Shown here in pieces: positions 16,386 to 26,352 of a DNA stretch of 64,000 nucleotides. Under the pieces are notes generated by a model. It was not told the origin of the DNA and searched no databases. It saw nothing but the letters and a program-made list of their open reading frames with translations. How positions within the stretch are numbered: position 1 is the first letter of the stretch; each line of letters begins with the position of its first letter. The translations under genes were made by a program, and so were the position numbers. The DNA lies in NCBI GenBank assembly GCA_017860455.1, contig JAGDMF010000004.1, positions 1-64,000 of the forward strand. The letters run 5' to 3'. Source of the DNA: Bacteroidota bacterium. Lineage in GTDB: Bacteria > Bacteroidota > Bacteroidia > Bacteroidales > WCHB1-69.

Positions 16386-18801
16386 TTAGATTACTATTAA
16401 ATTCAGGATTTATAGCTTTTAAAATCGATGGAAATTTTAAGAATAACTTTTTTAAGTCTTCCATTATAAAATCGTTAATTAGAGAGATCAGAGAATCAGC
16501 ATATTCAATCAATTCATCATACTTCATATTGAGTCCAATCATCTTTATTTTTTCAGCAAAGTTTTCCACTTGAAACAGAACAAAATTATGTTGTAGTTGA
16601 TCCCATTCTTTCCACAGTTGTTGGAAAAGGTAGTTTGTTGATCTTGTTTCGGTTATTCGTTCTTTACTTTTTAATTCAACCGTTGGAGTTGCTTTCGTTG
16701 TTGATAAATAGGGAGATTGGATACTCTTATTAGCCATTTTTTCAATGGTGTGAATAAGATCATCCCGTTTAACAGGTTTAAAAAGAAATCCTGCAAAATT
16801 ACCTGTTTCCATTATTTTTTCACTATGAAAAATGGAAGCTGTAAAGGCAATGAGTGGGATATGTTTTAATGAATCATCACGTTTAATTTTTTCTGCAACT
16901 TCAAAACCGGATAATCCCGGCATTCTCATATCCAAGAGAATAATATTGGGCTTATAAGTTTCTAATAAATGGAGCGCTTTTTCTCCACTGTTGGCTGTTG
17001 TTACTAGATATCCTAATGGTGATAATAGCTTACTGATCAGTTCAGTATTCAAAAATACATCATCAACAACCAAAACTGACAGAGGTGAAACAGATGGTCC
17101 ACGATCTTCTACAATAGCTGATTTTACAGTTGAAGAAATGGACACCTCGGGTTCAAGTTGCACATTTGGTATTGTTATGGTAAAGGTTGATCCAACTCCT
17201 AACATACTTTCAACAGAAATAGATCCTTTCATTTTTTCAACCAATCTTTTTGAAATGGACAGACCTAGCCCAACCCCTGAATTAAGTCGGGTATTTATAC
17301 TACTATGTTGCTTAAATGCTTCAAAAATGGAGTCCAGATTCTCTTTGGCAATTCCTATACCTGAATCAATAAACTCCATTTTTAAGATCCCTGAATTGCT
17401 GAAATATTGATGATAACTGGCTCTGATTTTTATTTCACCGGATTCAGTAAATTTTACAGCATTACCTATTAAATTAAATATAATTTGTTTGATTCGAATC
17501 TCGTCTAAAACTAATTGAGTAGGAAATGGTTGATCTAACTCAATTGAAAATTGTAAATTTTTATCCCTAGAGATCTCACTAAACATAAAAATGGTTTCTT
17601 TTAATAACGTTTCAAGATGAACCGGGTTGGTCACTATTTCAAACATACCGGATTCAATTTTAGATAAATTCAATATATCATTCAATAAACCTAATAAAAG
17701 TGTTCCACTATTTAGAATGTGATTGACCATTTTTTTGTCTTCTTCATTTTGGAGACTATATTGAAGTGCTTCACTAAACCCTAAAATAGCATTGATGGGA
17801 GTCCTGATTTCATGGCTTATATTTGCTAAAAAATCCGATTTTGCATTGTTGGCATTTTCTGCATTTTGCTTTTCTAAAATCAATTTATGCTCTAAGGATG
17901 CCCGAAGTTTAATATTAACCAGGATTTGTGAGAAAAGTGTTAATAATACCTCTTCTCTATGGTTGAAAATATATTCATTTTTAACAAAATCAAATCCAAT
18001 AAAACCAATACATTTTTTATTATCCATCATAGGAATGGTGATTAAACTTTTCACCTCCTGGGGCTCTAAAATTTGTCTGATGGGATCACTTACCGGAAGT
18101 GCAAAAACATCCTGAAGATAAACATAAATTCCTTTTTTGTGTTGTTCTACCCAAGGTTTTATTAAGTGAAGGGGAACCTTCTGCAGACTCTTTATTTGAG
18201 GATGTATATTAGGAGCCACCCATTCATAAGTGTTTCTGCAATATTTTTCTTCCCATTCATAATCAAATATATAGCACCTATCTGCTTTTACATAAGCGCC
18301 TAATTCAGCAAGTGATTTATTTATGGTCTGGTCAATATCTGATAATGGAATATTGATATATTGTGTAGCAATTTTCATTAATATGGATTGCAGTTCACTT
18401 TGTGTCATCAACTCTTTTTGAGCTAAATCCCAGGATGTTATATCTCTACCAATTGCAATTAATCCGATAATATTTCCTTCTTCATCAAAAAATGGTGTTT
18501 TTTTAGTATCAATTAATGCTCTCCTACCATCTGAATAGGTGATCCAATCAATATATTGTACACTTTTCTTAGACAATAAAACATCATTATCTTTGGATGA
18601 GTAAAAAGTCGCTTCAGTGTGTCCAATTAAATCAAAATCTGTCTTACCTATGATTTCCTCTTTTGAATACCCCATCAATTCAGCAAAAAGGTGATTACAT
18701 CCTAAATAAACACCATGATTATCCTTAATCAGTACTATGTCTGAAATAGAATCAATTAATGAACTTAAAATGGCGATATTTTTACCGTTAAAATCTTTCA
18801 T
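16375..18801 (-). CDS. Hybrid sensor histidine kinase (PAS-GAF-HisKA-HATPase-REC)
   Basis: An 808-residue cytosolic kinase with no transmembrane segment. Domains in order: PAS (about 10-125), GAF (about 145-305), HisKA with His330 (ANISHEIRTP), HATPase_c (about 435-550, with DSGIGI and GVGLGLSI), REC with Asp624 (LLDMRMPG), and a C-terminal helical region (about 715-795). That last region resembles the Hpt-type bundle but shows no phosphorylatable His in the expected place. Its GAF domain closely resembles one in the upstream 1553-residue kinase (shared IPMMD...CIGF signature), which suggests a duplication. It lies 2 bp after the upstream kinase gene and overlaps the downstream one. Ligand unknown. 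Confidence 0.93.
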   Translation of the reverse strand: MKDFNGKNIAILSSLIDSISDIVLIKDNHGVYLGCNHLFAELMGYSKEEIIGKTDFDLIGHTEATFYSSKDNDVLLSKKSVQYIDWITYSDGRRALIDTKKTPFFDEEGNIIGLIAIGRDITSWDLAQKELMTQSELQSILMKIATQYINIPLSDIDQTINKSLAELGAYVKADRCYIFDYEWEEKYCRNTYEWVAPNIHPQIKSLQKVPLHLIKPWVEQHKKGIYVYLQDVFALPVSDPIRQILEPQEVKSLITIPMMDNKKCIGFIGFDFVKNEYIFNHREEVLLTLFSQILVNIKLRASLEHKLILEKQNAENANNAKSDFLANISHEIRTPINAILGFSEALQYSLQNEEDKKMVNHILNSGTLLLGLLNDILNLSKIESGMFEIVTNPVHLETLLKETIFMFSEISRDKNLQFSIELDQPFPTQLVLDEIRIKQIIFNLIGNAVKFTESGEIKIRASYHQYFSNSGILKMEFIDSGIGIAKENLDSIFEAFKQHSSINTRLNSGVGLGLSISKRLVEKMKGSISVESMLGVGSTFTITIPNVQLEPEVSISSTVKSAIVEDRGPSVSPLSVLVVDDVFLNTELISKLLSPLGYLVTTANSGEKALHLLETYKPNIILLDMRMPGLSGFEVAEKIKRDDSLKHIPLIAFTASIFHSEKIMETGNFAGFLFKPVKRDDLIHTIEKMANKSIQSPYLSTTKATPTVELKSKERITETRSTNYLFQQLWKEWDQLQHNFVLFQVENFAEKIKMIGLNMKYDELIEYADSLISLINDFIMEDLKKLFLKFPSILKAINPEFNSNLNEN

Positions 18802-18803
18802 TT

Positions 18804-21800
18804 TTATAATGTTTTATTTTGTTCAATCCATTGTTGGATGATAATCCATTCTTTGTTTAAGTCTTCAAATATTGACCTACAGTTTTGTTTGTCATTAGAT
18901 TGATTCTCAATATTTTGTGCTAATTTTCCTAAAATCGTAAATTCAATATTATAGGCACTTCCTTTAATAGCATGCGCTGCTCTGGTGATGTTTTGAACAT
19001 CGTTTTCAAGAATAGCATTCTTTAACTCTTTGATATATTTAGGAAATTCCTGAAGTGCTGTTTCTAATATACTGTAATAAAAGTCACCATTTGTCCCCAA
19101 TTTTTCAATAAATTTTTCTTTGTTAAAGTGTTCCGTTTCTGCTATCGGTACTTCTTCTGAGTTTTTAGATTGCAGAAGAGGTAAGATTCCGAGTAAAACC
19201 TTATTTAAATGAGCCCTTTCGATAGGTTTTGGTATAAACTCACACATTCCGGCTTTAAAACAATCCTCTTTCTCCTGGTTGGAAACACCAGCTGTTAATG
19301 CAATGACTGGAATATTTTCAAATTTTCCATTCTCCATTGATTTAATCTCTTTTGTAGCTGTAATTCCATCCATTATGGGCATTTGAACATCCATCAAGAT
19401 TAAATCTGGAGTTCTCGCCTTAACCAAATCAATTGCTTCTCTTCCATTATTGGCTTCTTTGAAATGAGCTTTAGGAAAAATGTTTTTGAGAAGATTTTTA
19501 ATCAAAATCAAATTCATTTTTATATCTTCAACTATAAGAATGGAAAGTTCAACATCTTGTGGTATTATTTGATAAGTCGATTCTATCTCATCATGATGAT
19601 AGTTTTGATCCAGAATCTTTTTCGTGTTAATATTGGTCAAATAGTAGTATAACTCGTTAGGTTTTACTGGTTTGGTTATGGAAAATCTGATATTCAAATT
19701 TTTCACCCCTTCCTGAATAATCTGATCTTCAGAAGAACTGTGCAATAAAATGATGGACTGTTGATCCGATTTGAATTTTGGACTTTTCTGTATCAGTTTA
19801 ATGGTGTCAATCCCATTAATGTATGGCATGTGAAAATCAACAATATAAATATCAAAAGGAGGTTCAGTTTCTATGATTTTCAAAGCCTCAATTCCCGTTT
19901 CAGCCTCTATTGAATCGATACCCCAATGATTAAAAGTGTGCTTCAATATCATTCGGTTATTTCTGTTATCATCCACAATGAGAATCCTATTGATGTGTTC
20001 AATTTTTTTATTTTCAATATGTTGCCCGTATTCATATTGGGTTTCAATCGCAAATTCAAAAATACTTCCTTTGTTTTCCTCACTTTGATACTGAATAAAA
20101 CTACCCATTTGTCGCGCTAATGAGTTGGAAATAACTAATCCTAAACCTGTACCACCATATCTGCGCGTTGTCGATGAATCTGCCTGAGAAAATGCTTTAA
20201 ACAATTTTTTTCTTTCATTTTCAGTGATTCCAATACCTGTATCTCTTATCGAAAAAACAAATCTTCCGGTAGTTTCATCCATTTTTTGAAATGATATTCC
20301 AAATTCAACTTCACCTGATGGCGTAAATTTTACTGCATTCGTTAACAAATTTACTAAGATCTGTTTTAGTCTGACAGGATCAATAACCGCAAATCTTGGA
20401 GTATCGGGTTGTATATTTAATAGTAGTTCTAACCTTTTCTTAGCAGCTTGTACTTTGATAATATCTGATGTGTTTTCAATCAGGTGAATTAAATCAGTTT
20501 TGATTAATTCAAGGTCTAATTTTCCGGCTTCAATTTTGGAGAAATCAAGAATATCACTAATGATTCCTAGTAATGTGTTGGCAGAAGTTATAGCATTTGT
20601 CAAATACTCTTGTTGTATTGCATTGAGTGAGGTGCTTTTTAATAACTCTGTAAATCCAATCACCCCATTTAAAGGAGTCCTGATCTCATGGCTCATATTG
20701 GATAAAAATTCAGTCTTGGCTTTATTGGCTGCTTCAGCAAGATCTTTGGCATCAATCAGTTCCTTTTCAATTTGAACTTTTGAATAGGACTCAGCGTAAA
20801 TGTTAGCTAAAACTTTTAAAACTTTGATCTCTTTTTCAGCCCATTGTTTAGTAAATTTGTTGGCTTCAAAACCAATACATCCCATAATGTTGTTTTTGTC
20901 AAATATGGGGATAATGATAAATGATTGAATATTATTTTTTAAACAATATTGTTTGTCAATCACTGCATCTTTAGGTAACTCCTTTGTATTTGGAATATGT
21001 ATGATGAGGTTCTTTTGAAGTTCATCAATAATCCTCGGAATATCAATGGCTTGAACTTTTTGATTTTTCCGAACTCTATTGGCTTGAATATTAGAATTCC
21101 ATTCGCTTTTATAGATTCCCTCTTTTTGATTTTCTTTAAAATGGATAATATAGGATCGATCAGCATCGAAAAATTGGGCCGTTTGTTTAAGTAAAAGCTT
21201 CACTTTTTCATCAATATTATAGCAATTGGCACCTACAAAATCAGAGGAAATCGTTGTCAATAACTTTTGAATCTCAAATTGTCTATTGATAACACGAACT
21301 GATTTTACTCTATTTCTCATGTTTACTAGCATTTCCGAAAATACTTTAAGTAATGCTTCCTCTTTTTCTGTATAATTCTGAAAATTATTTTTTGTATCAA
21401 ACTCCACAAACCCAATACATTCGTTTTCATCCATCATCGGAATCGCAATCAAACTTTTAATGTTGCGGTTGGCTAGATTTTGTTTTAATTCAATTGAATC
21501 TGATAGGGCATTTACATTGGAAATGGATATTGTTTCCCCAATTGTGTGAGAGGAGATCCAACTTTCATATAATTCCATTTTGTTACTGGTAGGTGCATTT
21601 TTTTCATCATTATTCTGAAGTAAGGACCATTGATAACTCTTCCAGACTGTTTTTAAATCCCACAAATATTCATATACATAAGCATTTTCGGCATTCACAA
21701 AATTGGCAATTTCAGAAAGGGAATTCTGAATAATTTCATCAATCTGATCAATGTTGATATTGATATAATTAGATGAAATTTTTATTAACAATTCTTGCAT

Positions 21801-23465
21801 TTTGGAAAAATGGGCAATCTCATCTTCGGTTTGTTTTCGGGTGGTAATATCCCGTGCAGATGCTAAAAAGTTTTCCCCTGTCTTATTGATACGCCATTCT
21901 AAGATTCTATAACTTCCATTATTATGACGACATCTGTTTACAATATGGGTGATTTTTTTGTTACCCCCCAATTTTACCAGAGAATATAAAGTAGAATCAT
22001 AATCCTCAGGATGTATTAAGTTCCTTAAATTTAAAAATTTTAAATCGCTTTTTGAATACCCTAAAAGATTATACCACTCTTCACTTACTTTCGTAAAATT
22101 TCCTTTTTTGTCAAATGTACATAAAATATCTAGGTTTACATAAAAAAGATCAGTAATTTCCTGCTCCAATTCTCTGCTTTCTGTAATATTTCTTTCAACA
22201 ACGATGATTTTATCACCAGCTAAAGAAACGGAACTTTGACAATTGATCCACTTCCCAAATCTGTTTTTTAATTTATATTCAATACTCTCAGAAATAGTTG
22301 ATGCTTGTGAAACTTCTATAAACTGATCTTTTTTTGAATAGTATTGAGCTAAAATGTTTTGAATTTTAATTTTATCCTCCGGATAAATGATGTCTAAATC
22401 CCAAAGATGTTTTCCGACCAAATAGTCCTGAGTATATCCCAGATTTCTAAATACGGAAGGACTTACATATTCATAAATGGGATTCAGTGAAAATGAAAGT
22501 ACAATAATAGTATCAGTAGTATTGGTAACAATAAGTTCACTTAAAGTTTTATAATTTTGAAACTCCTGATGCACTATTGTGGTTTTTTGTTCGGAATTAA
22601 CCCGATTGATTAAAAGACCAACCATATCAGAATAGGTTTCCATTAATTCAATATTCCTTATTGATTCATTTTTATCAAATATTAAAATGATATCCCCTAA
22701 TTTAATTTGATCAACTGTGCTTCTAAAAAGATAACAATGACTCAGTCCTAATATTTTTGCAGCATTGTTAATAATTTTAGGGGCAATAATTTCTCCTGAA
22801 AGATCAGAAAATTTTTCAAATTTCGTCCATTTTTTGTGAGCAATTTTACTTTCCATGATGGGATCACTATCCCAGTTTTTATTTCTAAAATCAAAACCCA
22901 ACACAGTGATCATTTTTTCAATTGAATTATTAAGGTCAGAAAAGCCGATCGTTTTATAAGTATTATTATTCTCTGAATATTTATTAAAAATCACATATTT
23001 TGCTCCTGAAATCTCTTTGGCTTTTTGAGCAATAAAATCATAATCAACACTTTGGTAATTAAATGAAGTGAATACTTTTAATATTTCAGGTAGAATTTTT
23101 CTTTCTGATATATCCTGAAACAAAAAAGTGATGTAACCCCCTTGATTAGAAAAAGCATTGATGCTGATCCATTTTTTTAAACGGTCATCAAATTTTTCAA
23201 TATATTTGGTGTTAAATTCAGAAGAAAGCTGTTCAAAAGTACTGATCCACTCTTGATTTTCCTGAAAAAATTGGGGCTCAATAGTCGAAAATGATGAACC
23301 TGTAATCGCTTTAGCATCTAACTGAAACTCATTTTCTAAAGCACTGTTAACCTCAATAATCTCTAAATCAATCGGTTTTTGTTCACTATTTTTTAAAATC
23401 TTACAATAAACATATCCTATTGATGATGTTTTAATGATGGATTCATAATGTTTTTCAAAAGTCAT
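18804..23465 (-). CDS. Large multi-PAS/GAF hybrid histidine kinase with two receivers and Hpt
   Basis: A 1553-residue cytoplasmic phosphorelay protein. Visible domains in order: PAS (about 1-125), a GAF-like region (130-290), PAS (305-430), PAS (430-550), GAF (560-735), GAF (740-910), HisKA with His926 (NMSHEIRTP), HATPase_c (about 1030-1150, with DTGIGI and GTGLGL), REC1 with Asp1210, REC2 with Asp1359 (LMDVQMPIMDG), and an Hpt domain with His1498 (AHAIKGSA). It contains every step of a His-Asp-His relay in one chain. It is the third gene downstream of rlmB (31-bp gap after the phosphoesterase) and the first of three kinases. No promoter box is seen in front of it. Confidence 0.93.
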   Translation of the reverse strand: MTFEKHYESIIKTSSIGYVYCKILKNSEQKPIDLEIIEVNSALENEFQLDAKAITGSSFSTIEPQFFQENQEWISTFEQLSSEFNTKYIEKFDDRLKKWISINAFSNQGGYITFLFQDISERKILPEILKVFTSFNYQSVDYDFIAQKAKEISGAKYVIFNKYSENNNTYKTIGFSDLNNSIEKMITVLGFDFRNKNWDSDPIMESKIAHKKWTKFEKFSDLSGEIIAPKIINNAAKILGLSHCYLFRSTVDQIKLGDIILIFDKNESIRNIELMETYSDMVGLLINRVNSEQKTTIVHQEFQNYKTLSELIVTNTTDTIIVLSFSLNPIYEYVSPSVFRNLGYTQDYLVGKHLWDLDIIYPEDKIKIQNILAQYYSKKDQFIEVSQASTISESIEYKLKNRFGKWINCQSSVSLAGDKIIVVERNITESRELEQEITDLFYVNLDILCTFDKKGNFTKVSEEWYNLLGYSKSDLKFLNLRNLIHPEDYDSTLYSLVKLGGNKKITHIVNRCRHNNGSYRILEWRINKTGENFLASARDITTRKQTEDEIAHFSKMQELLIKISSNYININIDQIDEIIQNSLSEIANFVNAENAYVYEYLWDLKTVWKSYQWSLLQNNDEKNAPTSNKMELYESWISSHTIGETISISNVNALSDSIELKQNLANRNIKSLIAIPMMDENECIGFVEFDTKNNFQNYTEKEEALLKVFSEMLVNMRNRVKSVRVINRQFEIQKLLTTISSDFVGANCYNIDEKVKLLLKQTAQFFDADRSYIIHFKENQKEGIYKSEWNSNIQANRVRKNQKVQAIDIPRIIDELQKNLIIHIPNTKELPKDAVIDKQYCLKNNIQSFIIIPIFDKNNIMGCIGFEANKFTKQWAEKEIKVLKVLANIYAESYSKVQIEKELIDAKDLAEAANKAKTEFLSNMSHEIRTPLNGVIGFTELLKSTSLNAIQQEYLTNAITSANTLLGIISDILDFSKIEAGKLDLELIKTDLIHLIENTSDIIKVQAAKKRLELLLNIQPDTPRFAVIDPVRLKQILVNLLTNAVKFTPSGEVEFGISFQKMDETTGRFVFSIRDTGIGITENERKKLFKAFSQADSSTTRRYGGTGLGLVISNSLARQMGSFIQYQSEENKGSIFEFAIETQYEYGQHIENKKIEHINRILIVDDNRNNRMILKHTFNHWGIDSIEAETGIEALKIIETEPPFDIYIVDFHMPYINGIDTIKLIQKSPKFKSDQQSIILLHSSSEDQIIQEGVKNLNIRFSITKPVKPNELYYYLTNINTKKILDQNYHHDEIESTYQIIPQDVELSILIVEDIKMNLILIKNLLKNIFPKAHFKEANNGREAIDLVKARTPDLILMDVQMPIMDGITATKEIKSMENGKFENIPVIALTAGVSNQEKEDCFKAGMCEFIPKPIERAHLNKVLLGILPLLQSKNSEEVPIAETEHFNKEKFIEKLGTNGDFYYSILETALQEFPKYIKELKNAILENDVQNITRAAHAIKGSAYNIEFTILGKLAQNIENQSNDKQNCRSIFEDLNKEWIIIQQWIEQNKTL

Positions 23466-23496
23466 ACAATCAAATATTGGGATTAAGTTTCAAATT

Positions 23497-23988
23497 TCAT
23501 TTGGGTTGATCAAAAACCTCTAATTGGGTTAAATTTGCCCCATTAATAGTAAATCTTAAAAAAGTGATATGATTATGAATACCATACTTTCCGGCAGCAC
23601 CGGGATTGATAAACAGAAATCCATGATCTGTATCGTTTTTTACTTGTAAAATGTGGGAATGACCGGCTACTACGATGGTCGGTTTTTCTTTTCTGATTAG
23701 ATCAATGACGGAAGAATCGTATTTACCGGGTCTTCCAATGATATGTTTTAAAAAAACTTTGTGTTTTTCTATTTCAAATATTTCAATTTCCTTACATTGA
23801 GATCTTACATCCCAGCCATCACAATTGCCGTAAACAGCTCTAACCTGTGTGATCGCTTCTAAATCTGTCAATATATCGGGATTCATCATATCTCCTGCAT
23901 GCCAGATTTCATCACACTCTTTGAAAAATTCAAAAAGAGAAGGGTGGGTAAACCCGTGAGTATCTGATAAAATACCAATTTTTTTCAT
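23497..23988 (-). CDS. YfcE/MJ0936-family metallophosphoesterase
   Basis: A 163-residue calcineurin-like phosphodiesterase. The binuclear metal-site motifs are all visible: the N-terminal GILSDTHG (Asp, His), the WHAGDM motif (Asp), VYGNCDGW (Asn), GHSH (two His) and NPGA at the end. Family members hydrolyse phosphodiesters in vitro; the physiological substrate is unknown. It begins directly after the last base of rlmB, so the two are translationally coupled, and is 31 bp before the large kinase. Confidence 0.92.
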   Translation of the reverse strand: MKKIGILSDTHGFTHPSLFEFFKECDEIWHAGDMMNPDILTDLEAITQVRAVYGNCDGWDVRSQCKEIEIFEIEKHKVFLKHIIGRPGKYDSSVIDLIRKEKPTIVVAGHSHILQVKNDTDHGFLFINPGAAGKYGIHNHITFLRFTINGANLTQLEVFDQPK

Positions 23989-24732
23989 CTAAGGTTCAAT
24001 CGTAATTCTTTGTTTTACAACTTCAAATAATACGATTCCTGTTGCAACAGAAACATTTAAAGAATCAATAGTCCCAACCATAGGAATTCTTACAGAATCA
24101 TTGCACTCTCTTAAATAATCCCAGGCAATTCCTTCATATTCGTTGCCTAAAATGAAAGCAACAGGATCTTTATATGTTTTTTCAAAATGGTACCTTTTTG
24201 CTTTCTCAGTTACTCCAATCACTTCAATACCTGAATCTTTTAAATAACGAATCACTTCAATCAAATTGGAGTGTCGACAAATAGGTACTTTAAATAGTGC
24301 TCCACACGAACTTTTTACTGCATCTTCATTCAATTGAGCTCCCCCCTTTAAGGGTAAAATAATAGCATCTACTCCGGCACATTCCGCTGAACGTGATATC
24401 GCTCCAATATTTCTAACATCTGTAATTTTGTCTAAAATCAGGATAAATGGAGGTTTCCCTTTTTCAAAAATGCCCGGCAAAACATCAAAAATACTTTGAT
24501 ATTCAATCGATGAAATAAATCCAATAACACCCTGATGATTTCCCCTCACTAACCGATTCAATTTTTCAATTGGTACATATTGAAATGGAATTTTATTTTC
24601 TCTGATTTTTATAAAAAAATCTTTAAATAAATCTCCTCTTAATCCTTTTTGAATTAATACTTTATCAATTGTTTTTTGACTCTCTATCGCCTCAATGATG
24701 GGGCGAAACCCATAAATAATATTGTCCTCCAT
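23989..24732 (-). CDS. rlmB: 23S rRNA (guanosine-2'-O)-methyltransferase RlmB (SpoU family)
   Basis: A 247-residue SPOUT methyltransferase that 2'-O-methylates a guanosine in 23S rRNA (G2251 in E. coli). The N-terminal substrate-binding domain starts IIYGFRPIIEAIES. The SPOUT motifs are LDKITDVRNIGAISRSA, LGNEYEGI and SLNVSVATGIVLFE in order. I chose the ATG at 24730-24732; an in-frame TTG at 24756 lies within the promoter box and cannot be transcribed. The family could also include a tRNA methyltransferase, but length and motifs fit RlmB. First gene of an operon that continues into the phosphoesterase and kinases. Confidence 0.92.
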   Translation of the reverse strand: MEDNIIYGFRPIIEAIESQKTIDKVLIQKGLRGDLFKDFFIKIRENKIPFQYVPIEKLNRLVRGNHQGVIGFISSIEYQSIFDVLPGIFEKGKPPFILILDKITDVRNIGAISRSAECAGVDAIILPLKGGAQLNEDAVKSSCGALFKVPICRHSNLIEVIRYLKDSGIEVIGVTEKAKRYHFEKTYKDPVAFILGNEYEGIAWDYLRECNDSVRIPMVGTIDSLNVSVATGIVLFEVVKQRITIEP

Positions 24733-24753
24733 TTTTATTATTTGATTTACTTG

Positions 24754-24761
24754 CAAATGTA
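24754..24761 (-). promoter_or_regulatory. -7 box of rlmB (TACATTTG)
   Basis: TAnnTTTG on the minus strand 21 nt before the rlmB ATG. It is back-to-back with the TolC-gene box (24804-24811), so the 140-bp gap is a divergent promoter region. Confidence 0.7.
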
Positions 24762-24803
24762 CAATTTTTTTGTGAAATTGGCTACATAACCAAAAAAGTT
24801 ACT

Positions 24804-24811
24804 TATATTTG
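24804..24811 (+). promoter_or_regulatory. -7 box of the TolC-like gene (TATATTTG)
   Basis: A perfect TAnnTTTG on the plus strand 61 nt before the ATG at 24873. Confidence 0.7.
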
Positions 24812-24872
24812 CCAACTGTTTTTAAATAGAACCAATTATAGAAAATTTTAAGATAGATTTAATAAAAAAGAG

Positions 24873-26243
24873 ATGAAAAAAAGTATCCCGTTTCCAATCA
24901 AATGTAGCTTTAAAAAAGTACTAACCCTCCTTTTTTTAGTTTGTATTGTATGTATTAGTTCCACTCTTTTTGCTCAAAAACAATGGACGCTGGATGCATG
25001 TATTGACTATGCTCAACAGAACAGCTTTTCTGTGAAACAAAAAATGATCGAATTAAATAATAAACAGATCCAATACAAATCTACAAAAATGAGTATTGCC
25101 CCCTCTGTTTCTGCTTCTGTGGGACAAAATATTGACTTCGGTCGATCTCAGGTTGCTTCCTCTTTGATTATTAGCGGAAACCAAGCTTCTACCTCTTTTG
25201 GTATAGGAATGAATATGGATCTTTTTCAAGGATTAAGAACGTATAATCAATTAAAAGCCAATCAAATAGATATTCAAACAACCCGTTACGAACTGGAGCA
25301 GGTAAGAGAAAATGTGGAAATGACCGTGATGGCATATTATCTTCAGGTTCTTTTAAATCGTGAAATATTGGCAGTTGCCAAAGTTCAGGAACAGATTTCG
25401 CTCGATATGGTTACTAAAGTAGAATTGCTTGTACAAAACGGAAAGAGTTCAGATGCTGAATTATTCGTTGCTAAATCAACACTGGCTAACGACAGGTATA
25501 GTGTTGTGGAAGCTGAAAATAGTCTGAATTTATCTAAACTCGACTTAGCTCAATTAATCAATTATCCTAATGTTAACGATTTTGATATTGTTCCCATGGA
25601 TCAGGAGTATTTAATTGATGAACTGTTGAATCGTTCTATTGATGTGAATGCGCTTATTAATAATGCATTACTAAATAGACCAACAATCAAGGCTGCTTTA
25701 AATAAAATTGAAAAAGCCAAAAGAGATATTCAAATTGCTCAATCTTCCTGGTATCCATCCCTTAGTTTTTTCGCCAATTACGGAACCGGATATAACTATA
25801 TGTTCACCCCATCACCTCAATATCCAAATACATCTTTTAATAAACAATTCAATAACAACTCCAGACAAGTGATTGGTCTTTCGCTCAATATCCCGATTTT
25901 TGATAAATTAAACACCCATTATAACGTCAAATTGGCTAAATTAGCAGTTCAATCTCAGGAGTTTCAAATGGAGGAGGGAAAATTAACCCTCATTAAAGAG
26001 ATTCAGCAAGCCCATGCCAATGCGATAGCAGCGAAAGAACGCTACAATTCAGCATTAGAAGCATATCAGGCAGCTAAAATTTCGTTTGAATATGAAAAGA
26101 TCCGTTATGAAGAAGGTGCATCAACCAACTATGAGTTTAATGATGCCAAAAATAAATATCTCAAATCGGAATCACAACTTATCCAATCCAAATTTGATTA
26201 CATTTTCCGAATCAAAATACTCGAATTTTACGGGAAAAATTAA
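24873..26243 (+). CDS. TolC family outer membrane efflux protein
   Basis: A 456-residue outer membrane factor. After a signal peptide (hydrophobic stretch about residues 16-34, ending LFAQ) come two repeats of the OEP/TolC helical-barrel domain. The first begins WTLDACIDYAQQNS, the classical TolC-family opening. A second copy of the helical hairpin is around residues 230-456. TolC trimers span the periplasm and export drugs or proteins with an inner-membrane pump, but no pump or adaptor gene is adjacent. It ends 3 bp before the repeat cluster at 26247. Confidence 0.93.
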   Translation: MKKSIPFPIKCSFKKVLTLLFLVCIVCISSTLFAQKQWTLDACIDYAQQNSFSVKQKMIELNNKQIQYKSTKMSIAPSVSASVGQNIDFGRSQVASSLIISGNQASTSFGIGMNMDLFQGLRTYNQLKANQIDIQTTRYELEQVRENVEMTVMAYYLQVLLNREILAVAKVQEQISLDMVTKVELLVQNGKSSDAELFVAKSTLANDRYSVVEAENSLNLSKLDLAQLINYPNVNDFDIVPMDQEYLIDELLNRSIDVNALINNALLNRPTIKAALNKIEKAKRDIQIAQSSWYPSLSFFANYGTGYNYMFTPSPQYPNTSFNKQFNNNSRQVIGLSLNIPIFDKLNTHYNVKLAKLAVQSQEFQMEEGKLTLIKEIQQAHANAIAAKERYNSALEAYQAAKISFEYEKIRYEEGASTNYEFNDAKNKYLKSESQLIQSKFDYIFRIKILEFYGKN

Positions 26244-26246
26244 AAA

Positions 26247-26282
26247 GTCAGACGGCAGATAACAGACTACAGATAACGGACT
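26247..26282. repeat. Degenerate 7-nt repeat, family C (GACGGCAGA type)
   Basis: GTCAGACGGCAGATAACAG and following CAGACTACAGATAACGGA are diverged copies of the reverse complement of GTCTGCC at 4541-4564. They start 3 bp after the TolC-like stop codon. Confidence 0.55.
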
Positions 26283-26308
26283 AATATTTTTAATAAACAT
26301 ATTTATTA

Positions 26309-26352
26309 TCGAGCAATCGAGCAATCGAGCATTCGAGCAATCGAGCAATCGA
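26309..26352. repeat. 8-nt tandem repeat, family D (CGAGCAAT)
   Basis: Five CGAGCAAT units, one reading CGAGCATT, are in perfect 8-nt register. The same unit and the same AT variant form the array at 43734-43833, 17 kb away. Confidence 0.9.

Noticed and set aside
16991-17410. 139-codon plus-strand open frame
   Set aside because: It is antisense to the REC and HATPase region of the 808-residue kinase, has no promoter box and no family resemblance.
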